Made by a program: the position numbers and the translations under genes
The notes under the pieces: model-generated
Database searches by the model: none
The model's input: the letters and a program-made list of their open reading frames with translations, nothing else
What the model was told of the DNA's origin: nothing
Shown here: positions 23,459 to 37,091 of the stretch, piece by piece
Layout of the letters: every line of letters starts with the position of its first letter
How positions within the stretch are numbered: position 1 is the first letter of the stretch
Assembly (NCBI GenBank): GCA_017871115.1
Contig: JAFCIZ010000001.1
Coordinates: 2,027,501 to 2,091,500 of the forward strand
Reading direction: 5' to 3'
Source of the DNA: Cunninghamella blakesleeana
Lineage: Eukaryota > Mucoromycota > Mucoromycetes > Mucorales > Cunninghamellaceae
Length of the DNA: 64,000 nucleotides

Positions 23459-26400
23459 ACACATTTCCATTAATAAATATTATAATATAAATGTAAATAG
23501 AAGAGTGTAATATAATTTAGTATGTATACGCACCTGCGAGATTTGCAATTCGATCCACTAGACTAGCAACTACAATTAAATCATTTCTTCGACGCTAAGC
23601 ACCATATAAATAATAAAAAGAAGAAGGAATAAATAAATATACAAATGAATTTCAATCAATATAATATATGTGTATATGCGTATCCCAAATATAATTTTTA
23701 CCTTATCTTTTACTAGAGTTTTAGTTAAATCTATATCTGTATGTAACATCATTTCCCATGGAGTTATTTTCTTTTGATAGGAATCATCGGTAGTATTATC
23801 GATACACTTTTCATCATATTTATCAGTATTTATTTCTTCAGTAGGATCAGAGGATGTATATTTATATTGCTTATTTGAATTAATAAAAGGGCAATTAGTA
23901 ATAACCGCAGAATTGACGCGTAAAAAGGCTCTCTATAGTATTAGTAATATATAATATGAATTATTAACATGGCCTCCTTTTTATATATACAAAAAATGGA
24001 ATATACATTAAAATAACTTACGGAACCAATACGTTCGTCTTCTGCTACGTCAAATATATGTAAGTTTTCACGGAATATAAATTCAAGATTATAATCATCC
24101 ACAGGATCAAAGGTAGTCATATAGTAATGAGTTCGAACTTTATCAAACATTTTCTTACAATCAGGACTTTGAACCATATAGTTATTAATAGCTTGTAGGT
24201 ATGGATTTCCTTCTAATTTTACATTGAATCCGCTAGTTTTTTTAAAAAAAAGAATGGGAAAAAAAAGGAATTTAAATATTAAATAATAGTTCTTTTTTTA
24301 TTATTATTTGAATTATATTAAATTATATTTTACCGAAGCTTGCAGGCATTCCAATTTCGATCCCAAGCACAATAAGCGTATAGTCGAATATTAAAATGGT
24401 TAGGTATTAACCAAGGTGTTAAGAGTGGGAAAATCTATGGTTTTTTTTTTTTTTTAAAAAAAATATGTATTTAATAAATTACTCCCGACCATCTGTAAAT
24501 TACAATATATTTTGTTAATATTTATCTACCTTTTCAAAATAACTTTCAGCCATTTTATCATCAATTTTATCGCCTAAACAAAAAGTAACTGTCATAACTG
24601 ATATGATATATGATGGTTTTGCTCCTGATTTTTCCAACTGTTCATATAATATAGAAATATATTCTGGATGTTGTAAGAGTAATCGAATCACGGCCCACTG
24701 AAAATATAAAAAAGAAAAGTTAGAAAAGGAAATCATTGATGGTTAAGTGTTGTGTATAGCAAGTAATAATATCTATTTATATATTTAATCATATATATAC
24801 CTCCATATAGGATCTAACTGATACGTTAGTTTCTTTTTGCATCAATTGAAAAATGCGTTCCAAATATTCTTTAACATGTTCATCCTTTATAAACCGGCTT
24901 AATAATATTATAGTACACCATGATCGTATCTATCAATATAAATATATATGTATTTAATAAAATTTATTTATATATTACATATTAAATAAACCATTTTATT
25001 TTTTTATTTTTTCTCTATTATTTTACCTTAAACCGATGTGTAGGTGTATTAGTGAATACTCCAATATATAATTCAGGCTTATCATTCGTTTCTATCAGCT
25101 CCTTCATAAGACCGTAAGCAAATTCGATATGTTTTGGATTGGTGCTATCTAATCGTAATACTAAATCGTTCATTAAAACTCGGACATAGTAATCATTTTG
25201 ATTAAAAGTCATTTCTGAAGTTCTATATATATATAATCAAGAAGAAAAAATAAAAGTAAAAGAAAATCATTTCGTTATTTTATTATTTTTCTCATTCATT
25301 TTATTTATCTTTAATTACTTACCCTTTTGCTTGTGCAATCACATCAGGATGTTGTAACTTTATCATTGTTGCTACATCTATTTTTTGATCTTCACGATCA
25401 CGTGCAGGACCAAACGTCAAAAAGGTTGTAATTTCTTTTGCATATAATATCATAGAATCGATAGCTTCGGGTGAATAGGTTGACCAAAAAGAATGTAATA
25501 TTTTTACAACGTCGCATACAATAAATGGTTTCCAATCACCGATTTCAAGTATCGTATAAACTGCCTTCAGTATCCAATAAAATAAAATAAAAAGTAGATC
25601 GTTAATTATTAGGAGTTAAAAATAAGTATAGTAAAAATTATATATATATATATATATAATTGTATACCTTTTTTAAAGGACCATCGTCTTGGTTTAGTGT
25701 AGGTTCGGCTAATAAATTAGGTTGAAATACCATACGCATCAGAGCTTGAATCAATATAGGAAATACTTTTGAACTGTTGATATATTCTTTTAAAACAGAA
25801 ATTGTATAGTTAACAGATGTCATGACTAGATCAGATTGCTTCGTCCACGATAAACCAAGTAATGCTGCAATACAATTGATAATAGATTCGGCACATATAT
25901 CAGAAGCACATTCCAACTGGTCTACTGCTATTTGATATAATTGCTGTGGGTCAAATATTTCAGTGATAGATTCTGATACCATTTTCTGTAGTTATAGAAA
26001 TGAAAAAAAAAAAAAAAAAATGAAAAAAAAACACGTACTTAATACAGTAATAGTAATTTTTTTTTCTTTTTCTTTTTTTTTTTTTAAAAAAAAAACAGCT
26101 AAAACTTGTATTAATAAGTTATATTAATATCTTTACCTTTTTAATAAAATAAACTAAACTTTCCAAGCAATCCCATTTATATCGAATAAAATTGGCTATG
26201 GTATCGCCCCATTGACGCTGTTTAACAAGTTCAGGTAAGCGGTTCATTGATAAATCTATTACATTTTTCATATCTGATGCTGTTACTTCCAAATCATCTA
26301 TATCCCACTCATTAGCTAATTGATATACCAATCGAAGTAGACAAAGATGTGTAAATTTGGTTAATTCCTTATTTGCATTTTTTTCTATGAGTAAAGTAAA

Positions 26401-29400
26401 TAAAAAATAAATATGTAAATGGATTTAATAATACATATATTATGCTAATTTATTTTATTATTTTATTTTTGATAGTTTAGTATTTTAATTCAAATCAATT
26501 ACCTTTATTATCATTGAATAGTGATTTGACTATACAAGAATGATAATCTCTTAATTTTTCACTTTTTGATAAAAGATCAAAATTAGTTGTATTAGAAAGG
26601 ATACGTCGCAATGATAAGATGAGCAATTCCATTAAAGATTCATCTATAGTATATAAAAAAGGAATTAACATTGTTATCGTTATAATCATTATCGTTATTT
26701 CAAATGAAACAAACAAATTATTATATATAAAATTACCAACTACAATGCTTGATTCGTTATTTATAAGTTGATCTTCAATGCGCTTCAAAACATTTTTGTA
26801 TGTTAATATATCTCCTCCGTTCATCAAAATGTTAACGTCTAATATAAATAATAATAAAAATAAAAATAATAAAAGTAAAAATAAAAATAAAGAGAATAAT
26901 ATTAATATCATCAATAGTAATAATAACAATAAAGTCGATGATAAATATTCAAGATATGTACTTACTTAAATTTGGACCAAAACAAGGCTCAATTATTTGC
27001 CATAACGAAACAAACAGAATAATAATACGATTAAACGACCATAAGGAGCTAATAGCAATAGCATTAATAAGTCATTATTAACTTAAATGAAACTATAATG
27101 TGTATATTAATGTATCTAATTTTTACTTACGCGGTGTGATCTTGAAGTTTTTCAAAACAATCGGAGTATAATGCTTGTAGAGTTTCAGAATTAATGTTAC
27201 CATTATCATCACTAATCAAAAATAGCGTTGATCTTGCTAATACATTGGATTGATTTATAAGTATTCCAACAGGAATATCTAAAAAAAAAAAAAAAAGATT
27301 GAAGGGATTAAGAATGATTGTAAAAATTCAAAAAGCTTTATTATTGTCATTATAATATTATTACCATCAGCTAAATCATCACGAATGTATGTATGTATTC
27401 TACTTTTTAAATTTAGTACTATATCCCCAAGATCCTACAAGAAAAATAAGATGTGATAACATAAATAAAGTGACATAAAAAAGAAATAATATTAATAAAT
27501 CAAATTACCTTTTCTTTTGCTACATTATCATTAAGCCAAATCTTAATGGATTTATATTCGTGCGATGTAGTGGTAATTGGGTAATCAGTAAACATAGATG
27601 AAACCGTCCTAAATAACAATAATAACAACAGTAATAAAAAATATTAAAAATTAATATATTAGACATTAATATGGTCGTTTATAAATGTAATTTAATATGT
27701 ATTATTACTTTGCAATATCAGAAAATGAAAGTTGTGTAGGGTCGGCAAAAAGTTGGAAGCACGTTATACTAAGCTTTCGGATGAATGTTTTACGGTTTGG
27801 AGTACTAAAAATTAAAAGTAAAAAAATAAGAAAATCAATAACTTAGTATTATAACATAAATATGATAAAAATATTTTTAGGGTTAAAAAAAAGATGTATT
27901 ACTTGAAATGACGATGTCGGTCCACTAGGTAACGTAATGATTTGAGCTCTTCTTTTGTCCAACATAAAAAGGGATCACAATCGGCTAAACCTTCCATTAT
28001 ATATAAAATCATTATATGACTGTTGATAACATGTGCCAAACGATGAATCATTTGTTGTAAAAATTGTTTCTGATAAATTAAAAAGAAGTTCATATTGAGG
28101 ATCAATATTAAATTTATAATACAGTTTAACTCTTTTCATTATCATTATTATCATTATATTTATTAAATATTTGTATAAAGTATTAAACTATTTACCTTTA
28201 TATCTTGATCGTTGAAAGCACCAACAATTTTAGTAATGAACGATTTTAAATGTTCACCAAACGGACTAACTAGAGTACCTTGAGTTGGTATTGAATAGAG
28301 AGTAGTGCTATCTATTGTTTTTAATAGTGTACCAAAGAAAAAGTTTAATTGGCATCCAAGTTGATTTAAAGTATCCAAATTTTGACGAGCAAAAATATAT
28401 TCCCAAATTTCTTTTTGGATAACTACTGTTTCGTTATTAAATCCACGATGAAGGATAAGTGTCCACCAACTAGCATCCAAACGAGGCTCATAGCTTAATA
28501 AATGCTCGAAACGAGGTAATACTGGTTGAACAAGATGAAGCACATTTTCATGCATAATTTCGTATAATAAAAACCAATCGTCCCATAAATTAGTGTACTT
28601 TTCTGCCATATCTGTTTTCCATTGAAAATAATTTGTCCATTGTTGAGTATCTTCTTTAATGGTGCGAGGGTATTTGTTACAGTAATCAATGACTCTTTTT
28701 AATATAAATGAAGTGTACTTTCTTGCCAAGGCGTCATCACTTTGTAACCCACTCTAAAAAAAAAATCAATGTCATCATTAGCATATTTAATCATTATATC
28801 GATATTTATTTCATTCTTATTTTTCTTTTCGTCTCGCACTCTCATATTTTTTTTTCCTTTTTTCCTTTTTTTTACTATTATTACCTGTAGCATTGCAAAA
28901 AATTCTTTCTTATAACGAAGATCTAAATAAACAATAGGTGTTTCATCAAAAATTGAATCTAATCCAAAATATGTATCAAAGTATTTAGCAATTAAACCAT
29001 ATGTCTCGGTTCTCATCAAGTTTGTAGCTGGTAAACCATATATTTGTAAAGTTCTTTGCCAAAGCATCTATTAATATACATGTATATATATATGATCAAA
29101 TTAGATTATTATCTTTTAATATTTCTTCATTACATGTGTACCCTTTTTTTAGTTTTTTTAAATCCTCTTTTAAACCAATTAATTTTATTATGTTTACCTG
29201 ACAAGTCGTTTTAAATGGTAAATCATCTTTATAAGCTATTTTTTGCCATTGAAGTACAGTTGGTAAAATATCATTAACAAATTTTGAGCGAACCGATCTA
29301 TTAGTACAAGATAGCATAGCAATCGAAAATACCATGATGAAATGAATCCAAGAATTTAAAAGTTGATCATCCATAAATATATTCAAAATTTGTTGCTGTT

Positions 29401-30349
29401 GTTGATGGTGATGGTAATGCTCCACTATTTCTTGAACAAATTGAGTAATAATATCCAAACTATACTCCATATCTAAAAGTTCCATGGATGTAAAATCAGA
29501 CAAAGACATTTTTCCAGCTGCCATTGTTGTTGTTGTATTTAAAGAGATTCCGCTTACTATACTTTCATTATCATTATCGTAGTCATTTGTTATACTATCG
29601 TCGGCGTCGTCTTCTCCAGGGTGATTATCATCATTACTATCATTACTTTCATTATCATCATCTACTTGTAACATAGATATACGCGTTTTATATCGTCGTT
29701 GGCATTTTTGTTCCAACTTATCTACAAATTTTTTGATATCTAACCAAATAGCATGACTATTTTTTTCTTTAATGGTATTATCATTGATAAATGAAAGAGG
29801 TTTTAAATCTACAAAGTCAGGTTCTATATCTATTAATAACACTAAGTGACCAATCAACGTTTTTAAAAGAGTATATCCAAACCCATCTTCTGGCTTCAAA
29901 GGGTCAGTATCCGTTGTTGCTGTCAATATTGGTGGTGATTCATCAAAAGTATCTTCCAGTGTATCTATTTTGCTTTGTTGTTGAGTATCTTGATCAGGTT
30001 GTTTACTATTATTGTTATGATGATAAGTGATGGATAATAAAGTATAATGAGCTGCTGCTTTTGCTACAAGAGCAGCACTTTCAGTTGATACCATAGAATC
30101 ATGGCCAAGAGTAAATAATATAATTGGTTGTAATATTTTTTTTAAATAATGTTCTTTCTCATGTTGAGTGGATAGTTGATCATGATGAGCTTGAAGGATT
30201 GGAAATAAGATTTGTAAAGTTCCAAATCGATCTTGCTCATTGGTTGTATTTTTAAATTGATCATAGAGTTGCTCAATATATGTATTTAGTTGGAAAGCAT
30301 CTGCATTTCCATAAAGTAATGATTGTAAGGGGACCGAAGCAAAATCCAT
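22767..30349 (-). CDS. TRM3: tRNA (guanosine-18-2'-O)-methyltransferase, TRM3/TARBP1 family
   Basis: About 24 exons on the minus strand, roughly 1,710 aa by summing exons; phases agree at every junction I traced. The first exon (30349-29198) holds 384 codons, [17 protein letters not shown]..., followed by a long helical HEAT/ARM-like region with acidic insertions. The last four exons form the SPOUT methyltransferase: motif 1 [21 protein letters not shown] (split here; exon 23596-23534), [11 protein letters not shown], motif 2 [15 protein letters not shown] and motif 3 [22 protein letters not shown]. These carry the conserved Arg, the Gly-rich knot and the Asn of SpoU enzymes. Trm3 makes Gm18 in a subset of tRNAs. 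The start lies 760 bases from divergent HINT. One intron uses an AAG acceptor (near 25577). Edges of middle exons are good to a few bases. Confidence 0.88.
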
Positions 30350-31110
30350 ATTTCAACCATAAAATAAAAATAATAAAAAAAAAGAGGGAAGAATGAGAGG
30401 AGATAAAAAGTTTGGTCAAAAAAATTTAAAAATTTAAAATTTAAAGCCAGTCCTTCCCAAAGCGACGATCCTATTTATTTTAGCATAATTTTTTTTAGAA
30501 AAAAAATAAATGACAAGTTGCAATGTTCGTTTCACTTTGAACAAAAGAAAATAGAAGTAATATTTATTCAGTATTATATTTATAAAAAATCAAATTAGTA
30601 TTTTTAAATAAAATATGTTCGAATAAAAACTTCAGTAAAATAAGATCATTTTATAATAGATTTTAATTTATAGTGAGCAGCTCTATCTAGATATTTTTCG
30701 TCAGTATTTATACATATGTCAAGCTACAATTTTTTTACATTATTTTTTTTGCTGTGATATCTTTTACGTGATTATAGTGATCATGTTTTATTTTAAAGCT
30801 ATTTGCTTTTTACCAAATAATCCTACGTATTCTAGTATACTTTTTTTTACAGAATTAGTACATACTTAAAATAAAACGGATTTTGCTATAGCTATTTTTT
30901 AATAGACAGTTTTTTTTGAATGTATCTTGCGTCTATTACTTAAGCTTGTATTATTTTTTTTTATTCAATAGAAACAATGTTGACCAATAATATTTTTTAA
31001 AACATTTAAATTCCGATTTTGACCTGCCCTTAAAAATAGACGCCTTTTTATTTTTTTTCTTTTATACTTTTTTTTCACAATATTTATTTTTCAGTATAAA
31101 AATATAAAGC
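30350..31110. other. Divergent intergenic region, TRM3 / HINT promoters
   Basis: This 760-base AT-rich gap has GC-richer patches near each start: CCTTCCCAAAGCGACGATCC about 100 bases before TRM3 and TTCCGATTTTGACCTGCCC about 95 bases before HINT. No gene is seen. Confidence 0.5.
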
Positions 31111-32169
31111 ATGGCCCAACATCATACCGACGAAAACTGTCTTTTCTGTAAAATTATAAAGTAAGTCAATAAATAGCGGAACAAATAAATATATATATTA
31201 TTTAACTTCTTTTATTAATATCTATATATCTCGAATTTCATCGATATTGTTGTTATCTAGAGGTGATATTCCTTCTCACAAGATTGCTGAAACCGATAAA
31301 AGGTAGTATATTTATATATAAATACTAAACTTCTTTTTATTTTATTTTTATTTAGCATGGAAATAATAATACTTTATTTTATTATTTCTCGAATAGTTAT
31401 GCTTTCCTTGATATTAATCCTTTAAGTGAAGGTCATTGTGTAAGTCTTTTTTTTTAATCTTATATTTTAAACGCGTGAGAGAGGAAGGAAAGGCGAAAAA
31501 TGGATAAATTATTAGGCTAATTAATTTTTTTTATTGTTTATTATATTTAAATAGCTTGTAATCCCTAAACGTAAGTTAATATTTTAAAATGACATATACA
31601 TAATATAATATAAATAGATGCATATACGTGTATAGATAAAACAATGGCTATATAAATGTTATTTTTTTGTATTATATATGAATTAATAGATCATGGTGAA
31701 TTTTTCCATCAAATTCCTGAAGAATATCTTGCTGATATCTTACCTTTGGCAAAAAAAATTGCAGTTGCTAGTGGATTTGAACAATATAATTTATTACAAG
31801 TAATAATCTAAAAAAAGGAACATATGCATATATACACATATAAATAAACTTGGTTTTGTATTAAATGTTAATTTAATTTACTCATTTTACTTTATTTTTA
31901 ATAGAACAATGGACCCATGGCCCATCAAGTCAGTGCTAATAATATGAATAATAATAATAAACAATTTACCATAAATATAAAGAACTAAATACAAATACTA
32001 AATAATCTTTTTATTTTTTTTATTTTTTTTATAGGTTGTCAAACATGTTCATTTCCATATCATTGGTAAACCAAATAAGGAGCAAGGCCTTGGTATTGTC
32101 TGGCCTCAACAACAAGTGTCTCAAGATGACCTTAAAGCTTATTTATCTAAAATCAAAGAAAAGTTATAA
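31111..32169 (+). CDS. HNT1: HINT-type histidine triad nucleotide-binding protein
   Basis: Seven exons (31111-31160, 31261-31302, 31397-31439, 31555-31570, 31690-31799, 31905-31928, 32035-32169) encode 139 aa. The N-terminus CLFCKIIKGDIPSHK has the Cys-x2-Cys of HINT proteins. Next comes YAFLDINPLSEGHCLVIPK, then the histidine triad HVHFHII near residue 100. HINT enzymes hydrolyse adenosine phosphoramidates and lysyl-AMP. Length and motifs fit yeast Hnt1. Two exons are tiny: 16 nt (31555-31570, encoding L-V-I-P-K) and 24 nt (31905-31928). Both are flanked by good splice sites and are needed to keep the frame. Confidence 0.92.
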
Positions 32170-32453
32170 ATACATAAATTGGATTATGTATGATAATGAA
32201 TATAATTTATTAAATTAAAAAATAAAATTCATTTTTGTTTTGTTTAATTTTATTTTACATGGTGGTTTTATATATATGTAGAATTAGTTGCATTAAAAAA
32301 AGAAATATAATAAATAATATATTAAAAATAAATTATTTGTTGTGATAGTAGTGTAAATAATGCTGATAATAGATACATTAATAGTTGTGATTATAAATAA
32401 TAATAATAATAGTAATATGCAACAATGTTAAGAAATCGTTATAATGTATTTGA

Positions 32454-35145
32454 TTAAAAACCACTTGGTTTCACCAATCCAGTGGTGGAGCTGTTATCTT
32501 CACTTGATAAACGAGCATGTGGTTTTGTCCTAGCATTATTGTTATTATTATTACTATATGGTTCGCCTGAGCCTATAGCTTCAAATGGTTTAACAACTGC
32601 CGCACTATATTGAGTATAGTTATCACTTGTTGTTGGACTAGATAAACCACCATCACTGTATGTTTCCGAAGGTTTCATCAATACTTTTATACCATTGTCA
32701 CTGCTTGTACTGCTGAAATTATTGTTGTCGTGTCTTGATACATCGTTCATGGGATAAGAATTTTCTGATGGTGTTGATGTTGAGTAATTATTATTATTAT
32801 TGTTATTATCATTATTTCTAAAAGCACCAACGGCAACCGGATTAATAAATTTATCGTCTGTAGGTCTATCAAATTCGGTTACATATTGATCATTTTGTTC
32901 AGCTTGTGTAAATTGAGTTGGCTCAGGACCGGTATTAAATACACCACGGCGATACATAAAGTAACCTCCGCCTATAATGATAGCAACCTATTTTATTTTA
33001 ATTATTATTGTTATTATTATCAATTTTTAAAAAAATAAACGATAAAATAATTCAGTGAATAAATAAAGCTTGTGCTTATAAATATATATTTGTGGTTATA
33101 TGTAGCTATTAAATCACTTACAACAGCAATTGAACCAATTGCAATACCAACAATTGCACCAACACCTAAACCATGGCTATCACTACCACCATTGTTACTG
33201 TTACCAGCCATTGGAAGTTGGTGCCAAGTATAAGTTGTTATATTCAATAAATAGGTATCGTTTTGAACAACACCGGCTGCATTAGAACCAAACATAATAA
33301 ATATGGAATCATTACCATAGGCAATAGCTATAAAAAAAACAAATTTTCATAACATAAAAAAACAAAGAATAATTAGAATGATTAAAATAATTAAAATAGT
33401 ATAACTGTTTTTATAAAAAAATAATGTACCTGAGTGACCATATCTTGGACCTGGTCCACCACTTGGGAAAGTAATTTTATTCCAATAATCAGCGACTGAA
33501 TCATAAATATAACAATAATTTTCTGCGATTTTAAGACTAGAGGCACCACCATATAATAAGAATTTATTTTTATCGGCCACTACATAGGGTATAAAATATA
33601 ATTTATTTTTTTTTAAAAAATGATAGTCATTAATAATGAGATGGTTTTATTTATTATTTATTATATATTTATTACTAATTCATTTATTATTGTTAAACTT
33701 ACATTGAGTAATCGTATGTAATTCTCTTTGAGAAGGATAGTCCTTTGTATAAATATTATAATCCTCAGTTAAATTACCAGAAACATTATAAGGAAGAAGT
33801 TCATACATATTAAAGGAAGAATCAGGTATCTTATAATTACTATTTGGTGTATTATAATTAGTAGGAAGTGGAAAAATTGGAGGACTCTGACTAATAGAAT
33901 CACGTCTACCACCAAAAGAATAAACATAACCATTAGGCATAGCAACAGAGACATGATGAAAAGAAGAATCAAATGGCCTTGAGGTATGGAGATTGAGGGC
34001 TGTTGCATTAATTTTTGTCCACTGTCCATCCTAAAAAATAAAAAGAAAAGAAGAGTGGGGATTTATCAAAATCAAAACCTAAAAACTAAAACTTGAAAAG
34101 CTATTCAATTTTTTATTAATTTATGTACCTGAGCTTGGAGTTTAATAACAGTAGCATTTAAATTTAAAGGAAGATAGCTAGGTGTTGGCTAAATCAAAAA
34201 AGTAAATAAAATAAGATAAAAAAATAAAGTATTAAATGAGTATACTCATTTTATAATTACTATTTTATTATTATTATTATTATTATTATTACACTAATAC
34301 CGCTAAACAACCAAACAGTCCCATTTGAATCCATAGTAGCTGATCCACCAAAACTATTGATCAAAAAAGAAATAAAGTTTATTTTTAATATTGGTACCTT
34401 TTTATTATTATTATTACCATTATTATATATTTATTATATACTATATATATATATTTACCCTTGAGTATTTAATTGAGTCTGAGGTAAAAAATCATTGTTT
34501 GGAATGGTTTGCCAAGTATTAGAATCAGCAAAATAAATAGAAGTTAAATTTTTAAGAGAAGGTGAATTATAATTTTTTTGAGCACCAGCACCACCAAAAA
34601 TAATATAAGAATTATCAGATACTTTAACGTGAGCAAAATCTGCTCTAGGTTCTAAGACATAGCCATTGGTTGGAGGAGGCACTTCTTCCCATTTCTATCA
34701 TATAATATAAAAAAATATATAAGTATATCATTATTCACCGTGTTTATCTTGTAAAATTATATATCCTTCGTCATTATTTATTTACATACCAACGTATTGA
34801 TATCTTGCTCAGTATTAAAGTTAGTCAAGTCAAGAACATAATGGTTGTTATAAAAGGAATCGCCAAAATCAGGAGTAGGTGAGTTTAAGTCTCGGAGTGC
34901 ACCTCCAAAACAATATATCTTTTTCCCTAATAATTCGCAGCCTAAAAATATGAAAATATATATATATATATATTAAATAACCAGTTTTTTACTTTGACAG
35001 TAACTTTGTTTTATAAAATAATAATAAAAATAAATATGTAAGTTTAAAATGATTAACCTTGCTTATATTGTGCATTTATTCCTTGTACTTTCTTAATTGA
35101 TATAACATTTAAAAATAAAAATATTAAAACCAAATAGGTTTTCAT
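32454..35145 (-). CDS. Kelch-repeat type I membrane protein
   Basis: Nine exons on the minus strand (35145-35058, 34941-34790, 34694-34459, 34353-34293, 34188-34129, 34030-33703, 33579-33430, 33327-33122, 32987-32454) give 604 aa. It starts with a signal peptide (MKTYLVLIFLFLNVISIKKV). About six kelch-like blades follow, with GG doublets and Tyr/Trp positions: IYCFGGALRD, SYIIFGGAG, VYSFGGRRD, FLLYGGASS, SIFIMFGSNA. A single transmembrane helix (GVGAIVGIAIGSIAVVVAI) near residue 415 ends in MYRRG. The cytosolic tail is about 180 residues, Ser/Thr/Asn-rich with poly-Asn runs. Extracellular kelch proteins of this shape are common in Mucoromycota; ligand and function are unknown. Divergent from ELP6 across 477 bases. 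Confidence 0.8.
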
Positions 35146-35622
35146 TTTTTTTTTTTATTATACAGTTAAAAAAAAGAAAGATAAAGTGAAAGAAAAAGAA
35201 AAAAATAAAATTCAGTAAATCAAAAAAATTTAAAAAAGGAGAGAAATGATTAAAATCTAGTTATGTAGGACAAAGTTAATTTTTGGATGGCATTCCTTTT
35301 TTGGGAACTTCGCCTCAAAAATTAAATATTAAAAGTAATAATAAAAAAAAAGGCTGATGAATCATATAATTATTGTTTAACTTTTTTAAAAAAAATAGTA
35401 TATAGAAAAAAGAACACCCTCATGATTAATGTATTTATAATATTAAAAACAAATATAATGTTATAATAATAATAGAATAAAGCATAGTTTATAATAAAAG
35501 TTTATTTTAAAAAAACTTGGGTGACGTGTATTTTAAAATTCAGCATTATTTTTTTAAAAAAAATTTGTATTCACTCTTTTTTTCTTATTCAACTATTTTA
35601 TTTTATAAAAAAAAAAAAAAGT
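35146..35622. other. Divergent intergenic region, kelch / ELP6 promoters
   Basis: This 477-base gap is AT-rich. It has GGGAACTTCGCCTC near 35299, about 155 bases before the kelch start, and an A run directly before the ELP6 ATG. No gene is seen. Confidence 0.5.
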
Positions 35623-36725
35623 ATGGGCTATGATACTTTAAACGCGGCTTTAGCTTTTCCAAATAATCTCCCACCAAAAAAAGCACATATTGTTATTACA
35701 GATACTTTAAAATCAGATGCAAACTTTATTATACATCACTTTACTAGTAATCATTTAAAAACTGAACAACGTGTTATTTTAGTTGGTTTATCTCAAATAT
35801 TTAATCACTATTTTTTAATCAGTCGTAAATTGGTAATACATGTGTATATATACGACAAATACTTTATTTAATAATGAGGATAAAAAGAATATTAATAATA
35901 ATGATATATATATACATTTCTTATATTTTATAATAGGGAACTAATTTAACAAATTTTAAACAATCGGGGCAATATATTTTTATTGATGGTTTGACACATC
36001 TTAATCCATACTCCGTCAATACGCCTTTTCCAACAGCCAATACACCTACAACACCTTCAGATACATTAAACGGATCAATCCCCTCTTCTTCTTCCTCTCA
36101 TGAACTAGAAGAAGAAAATGTATTAAAAACTTTTTATCAACAAATCAAAAAGTATATCCAATCAGGTTGTATAGTTATATTAGATGATATCAGTACTTTA
36201 TTATCAAACGGATTTGGATCAAATAATATTTATATATTTATTAAAAAATTAAAAGCTTTAATTGAGAGTGTTGATAGCACTCTGGTTACATTAATTCATG
36301 TAGATGAAGAAGGTAGTGATGATGTTGAACAGGACACTTTTATTAAATCAATTGTACAAACTTCAGAATTAGTCTTGCAATTTCAACCTTTAGGTAGTGG
36401 TTTAGCAAAAGATGTTCATGGACAGGTAAATTAAATATAAAGATAGTATAAAATAAAATTAAAATAAGAATAATGAGGATAATAATAATATTAATAGCAA
36501 TAATAATAGTAACAAATACAATGGATGATCGTACATAATATTTATTTATTTATTTTATTTTATACTTTTTACAACTTTTTTTTATTAAAAAAATAGTTAT
36601 CTATTATTTATGGTCCAAAATATATACCAGGTACTATTTTAACACAACCTCAATCCATGCACTATAAAATATTAGATAATAATGCTCAATTTTTTGCTAA
36701 AGGCATCTCTCAAGGTGTATTATAA
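35623..36725 (+). CDS. ELP6: Elongator complex protein 6
   Basis: Three exons (35623-35832, 35937-36425, 36597-36725), introns in phase 0, encode 275 aa. Recognisable features are an N-terminal LNAALAFPNNLPPKKAHIVITDTLKSDANFIIHHF (in pieces), RVILVGLSQIFNHYF, the strand YIFIDGLTHL, and the RecA-like Walker-B-position strand GCIVILDDISTLLSNG. The C-terminal part has LVLQFQPLGSGLAKDVHGQLSIIYG. Like other Elp4-5-6 subunits it has a RecA fold without a canonical P-loop. The hexamer binds tRNA and helps Elongator make wobble-uridine cm5/mcm5 modifications. The insertion TPTTPSDTLNGSIPSSSSS is a low-complexity loop. Confidence 0.85.
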
Positions 36726-37091
36726 TAAAAAAAAAGGAATTTATATAAAAATTATTATTTATTAATAGCTTGTATATACATTAAATATTGTTCACTATTT
36801 GTTATTATCATTTAGTTTATTATTCTTAAGATGAAATAAAATAATCTATAGTAATATTAGTATATAATTCGGCAAACGGTGGCAGAAAAACCATCGGAGT
36901 TAATATTCCATAAATGGCAAGTACTGTGCGACATTGGCCGCTCTATTTTTAAATTTGATTTAATTATTTTTTTCTTTTTTCTCTTTTCTTTTCCTCTTCA
37001 TTTTTTTTTTATTATTTATAAATATATATATTAATTTATATATATATATTTTTTCTACCCTTTCCTTTCCTTTTTATAATTGTTATAAAAT
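36726..37091. other. Intergenic region and S41-peptidase promoter
   Basis: This 366-base gap contains a GC-richer island at 36870-36950 (CGGCAAACGGTGGCAG; CATTGGCCGCTC). A pyrimidine-rich leader (CCTTTCCTTTCC) follows just before the ATG at 37092. No gene or RNA is recognised. Confidence 0.5.
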
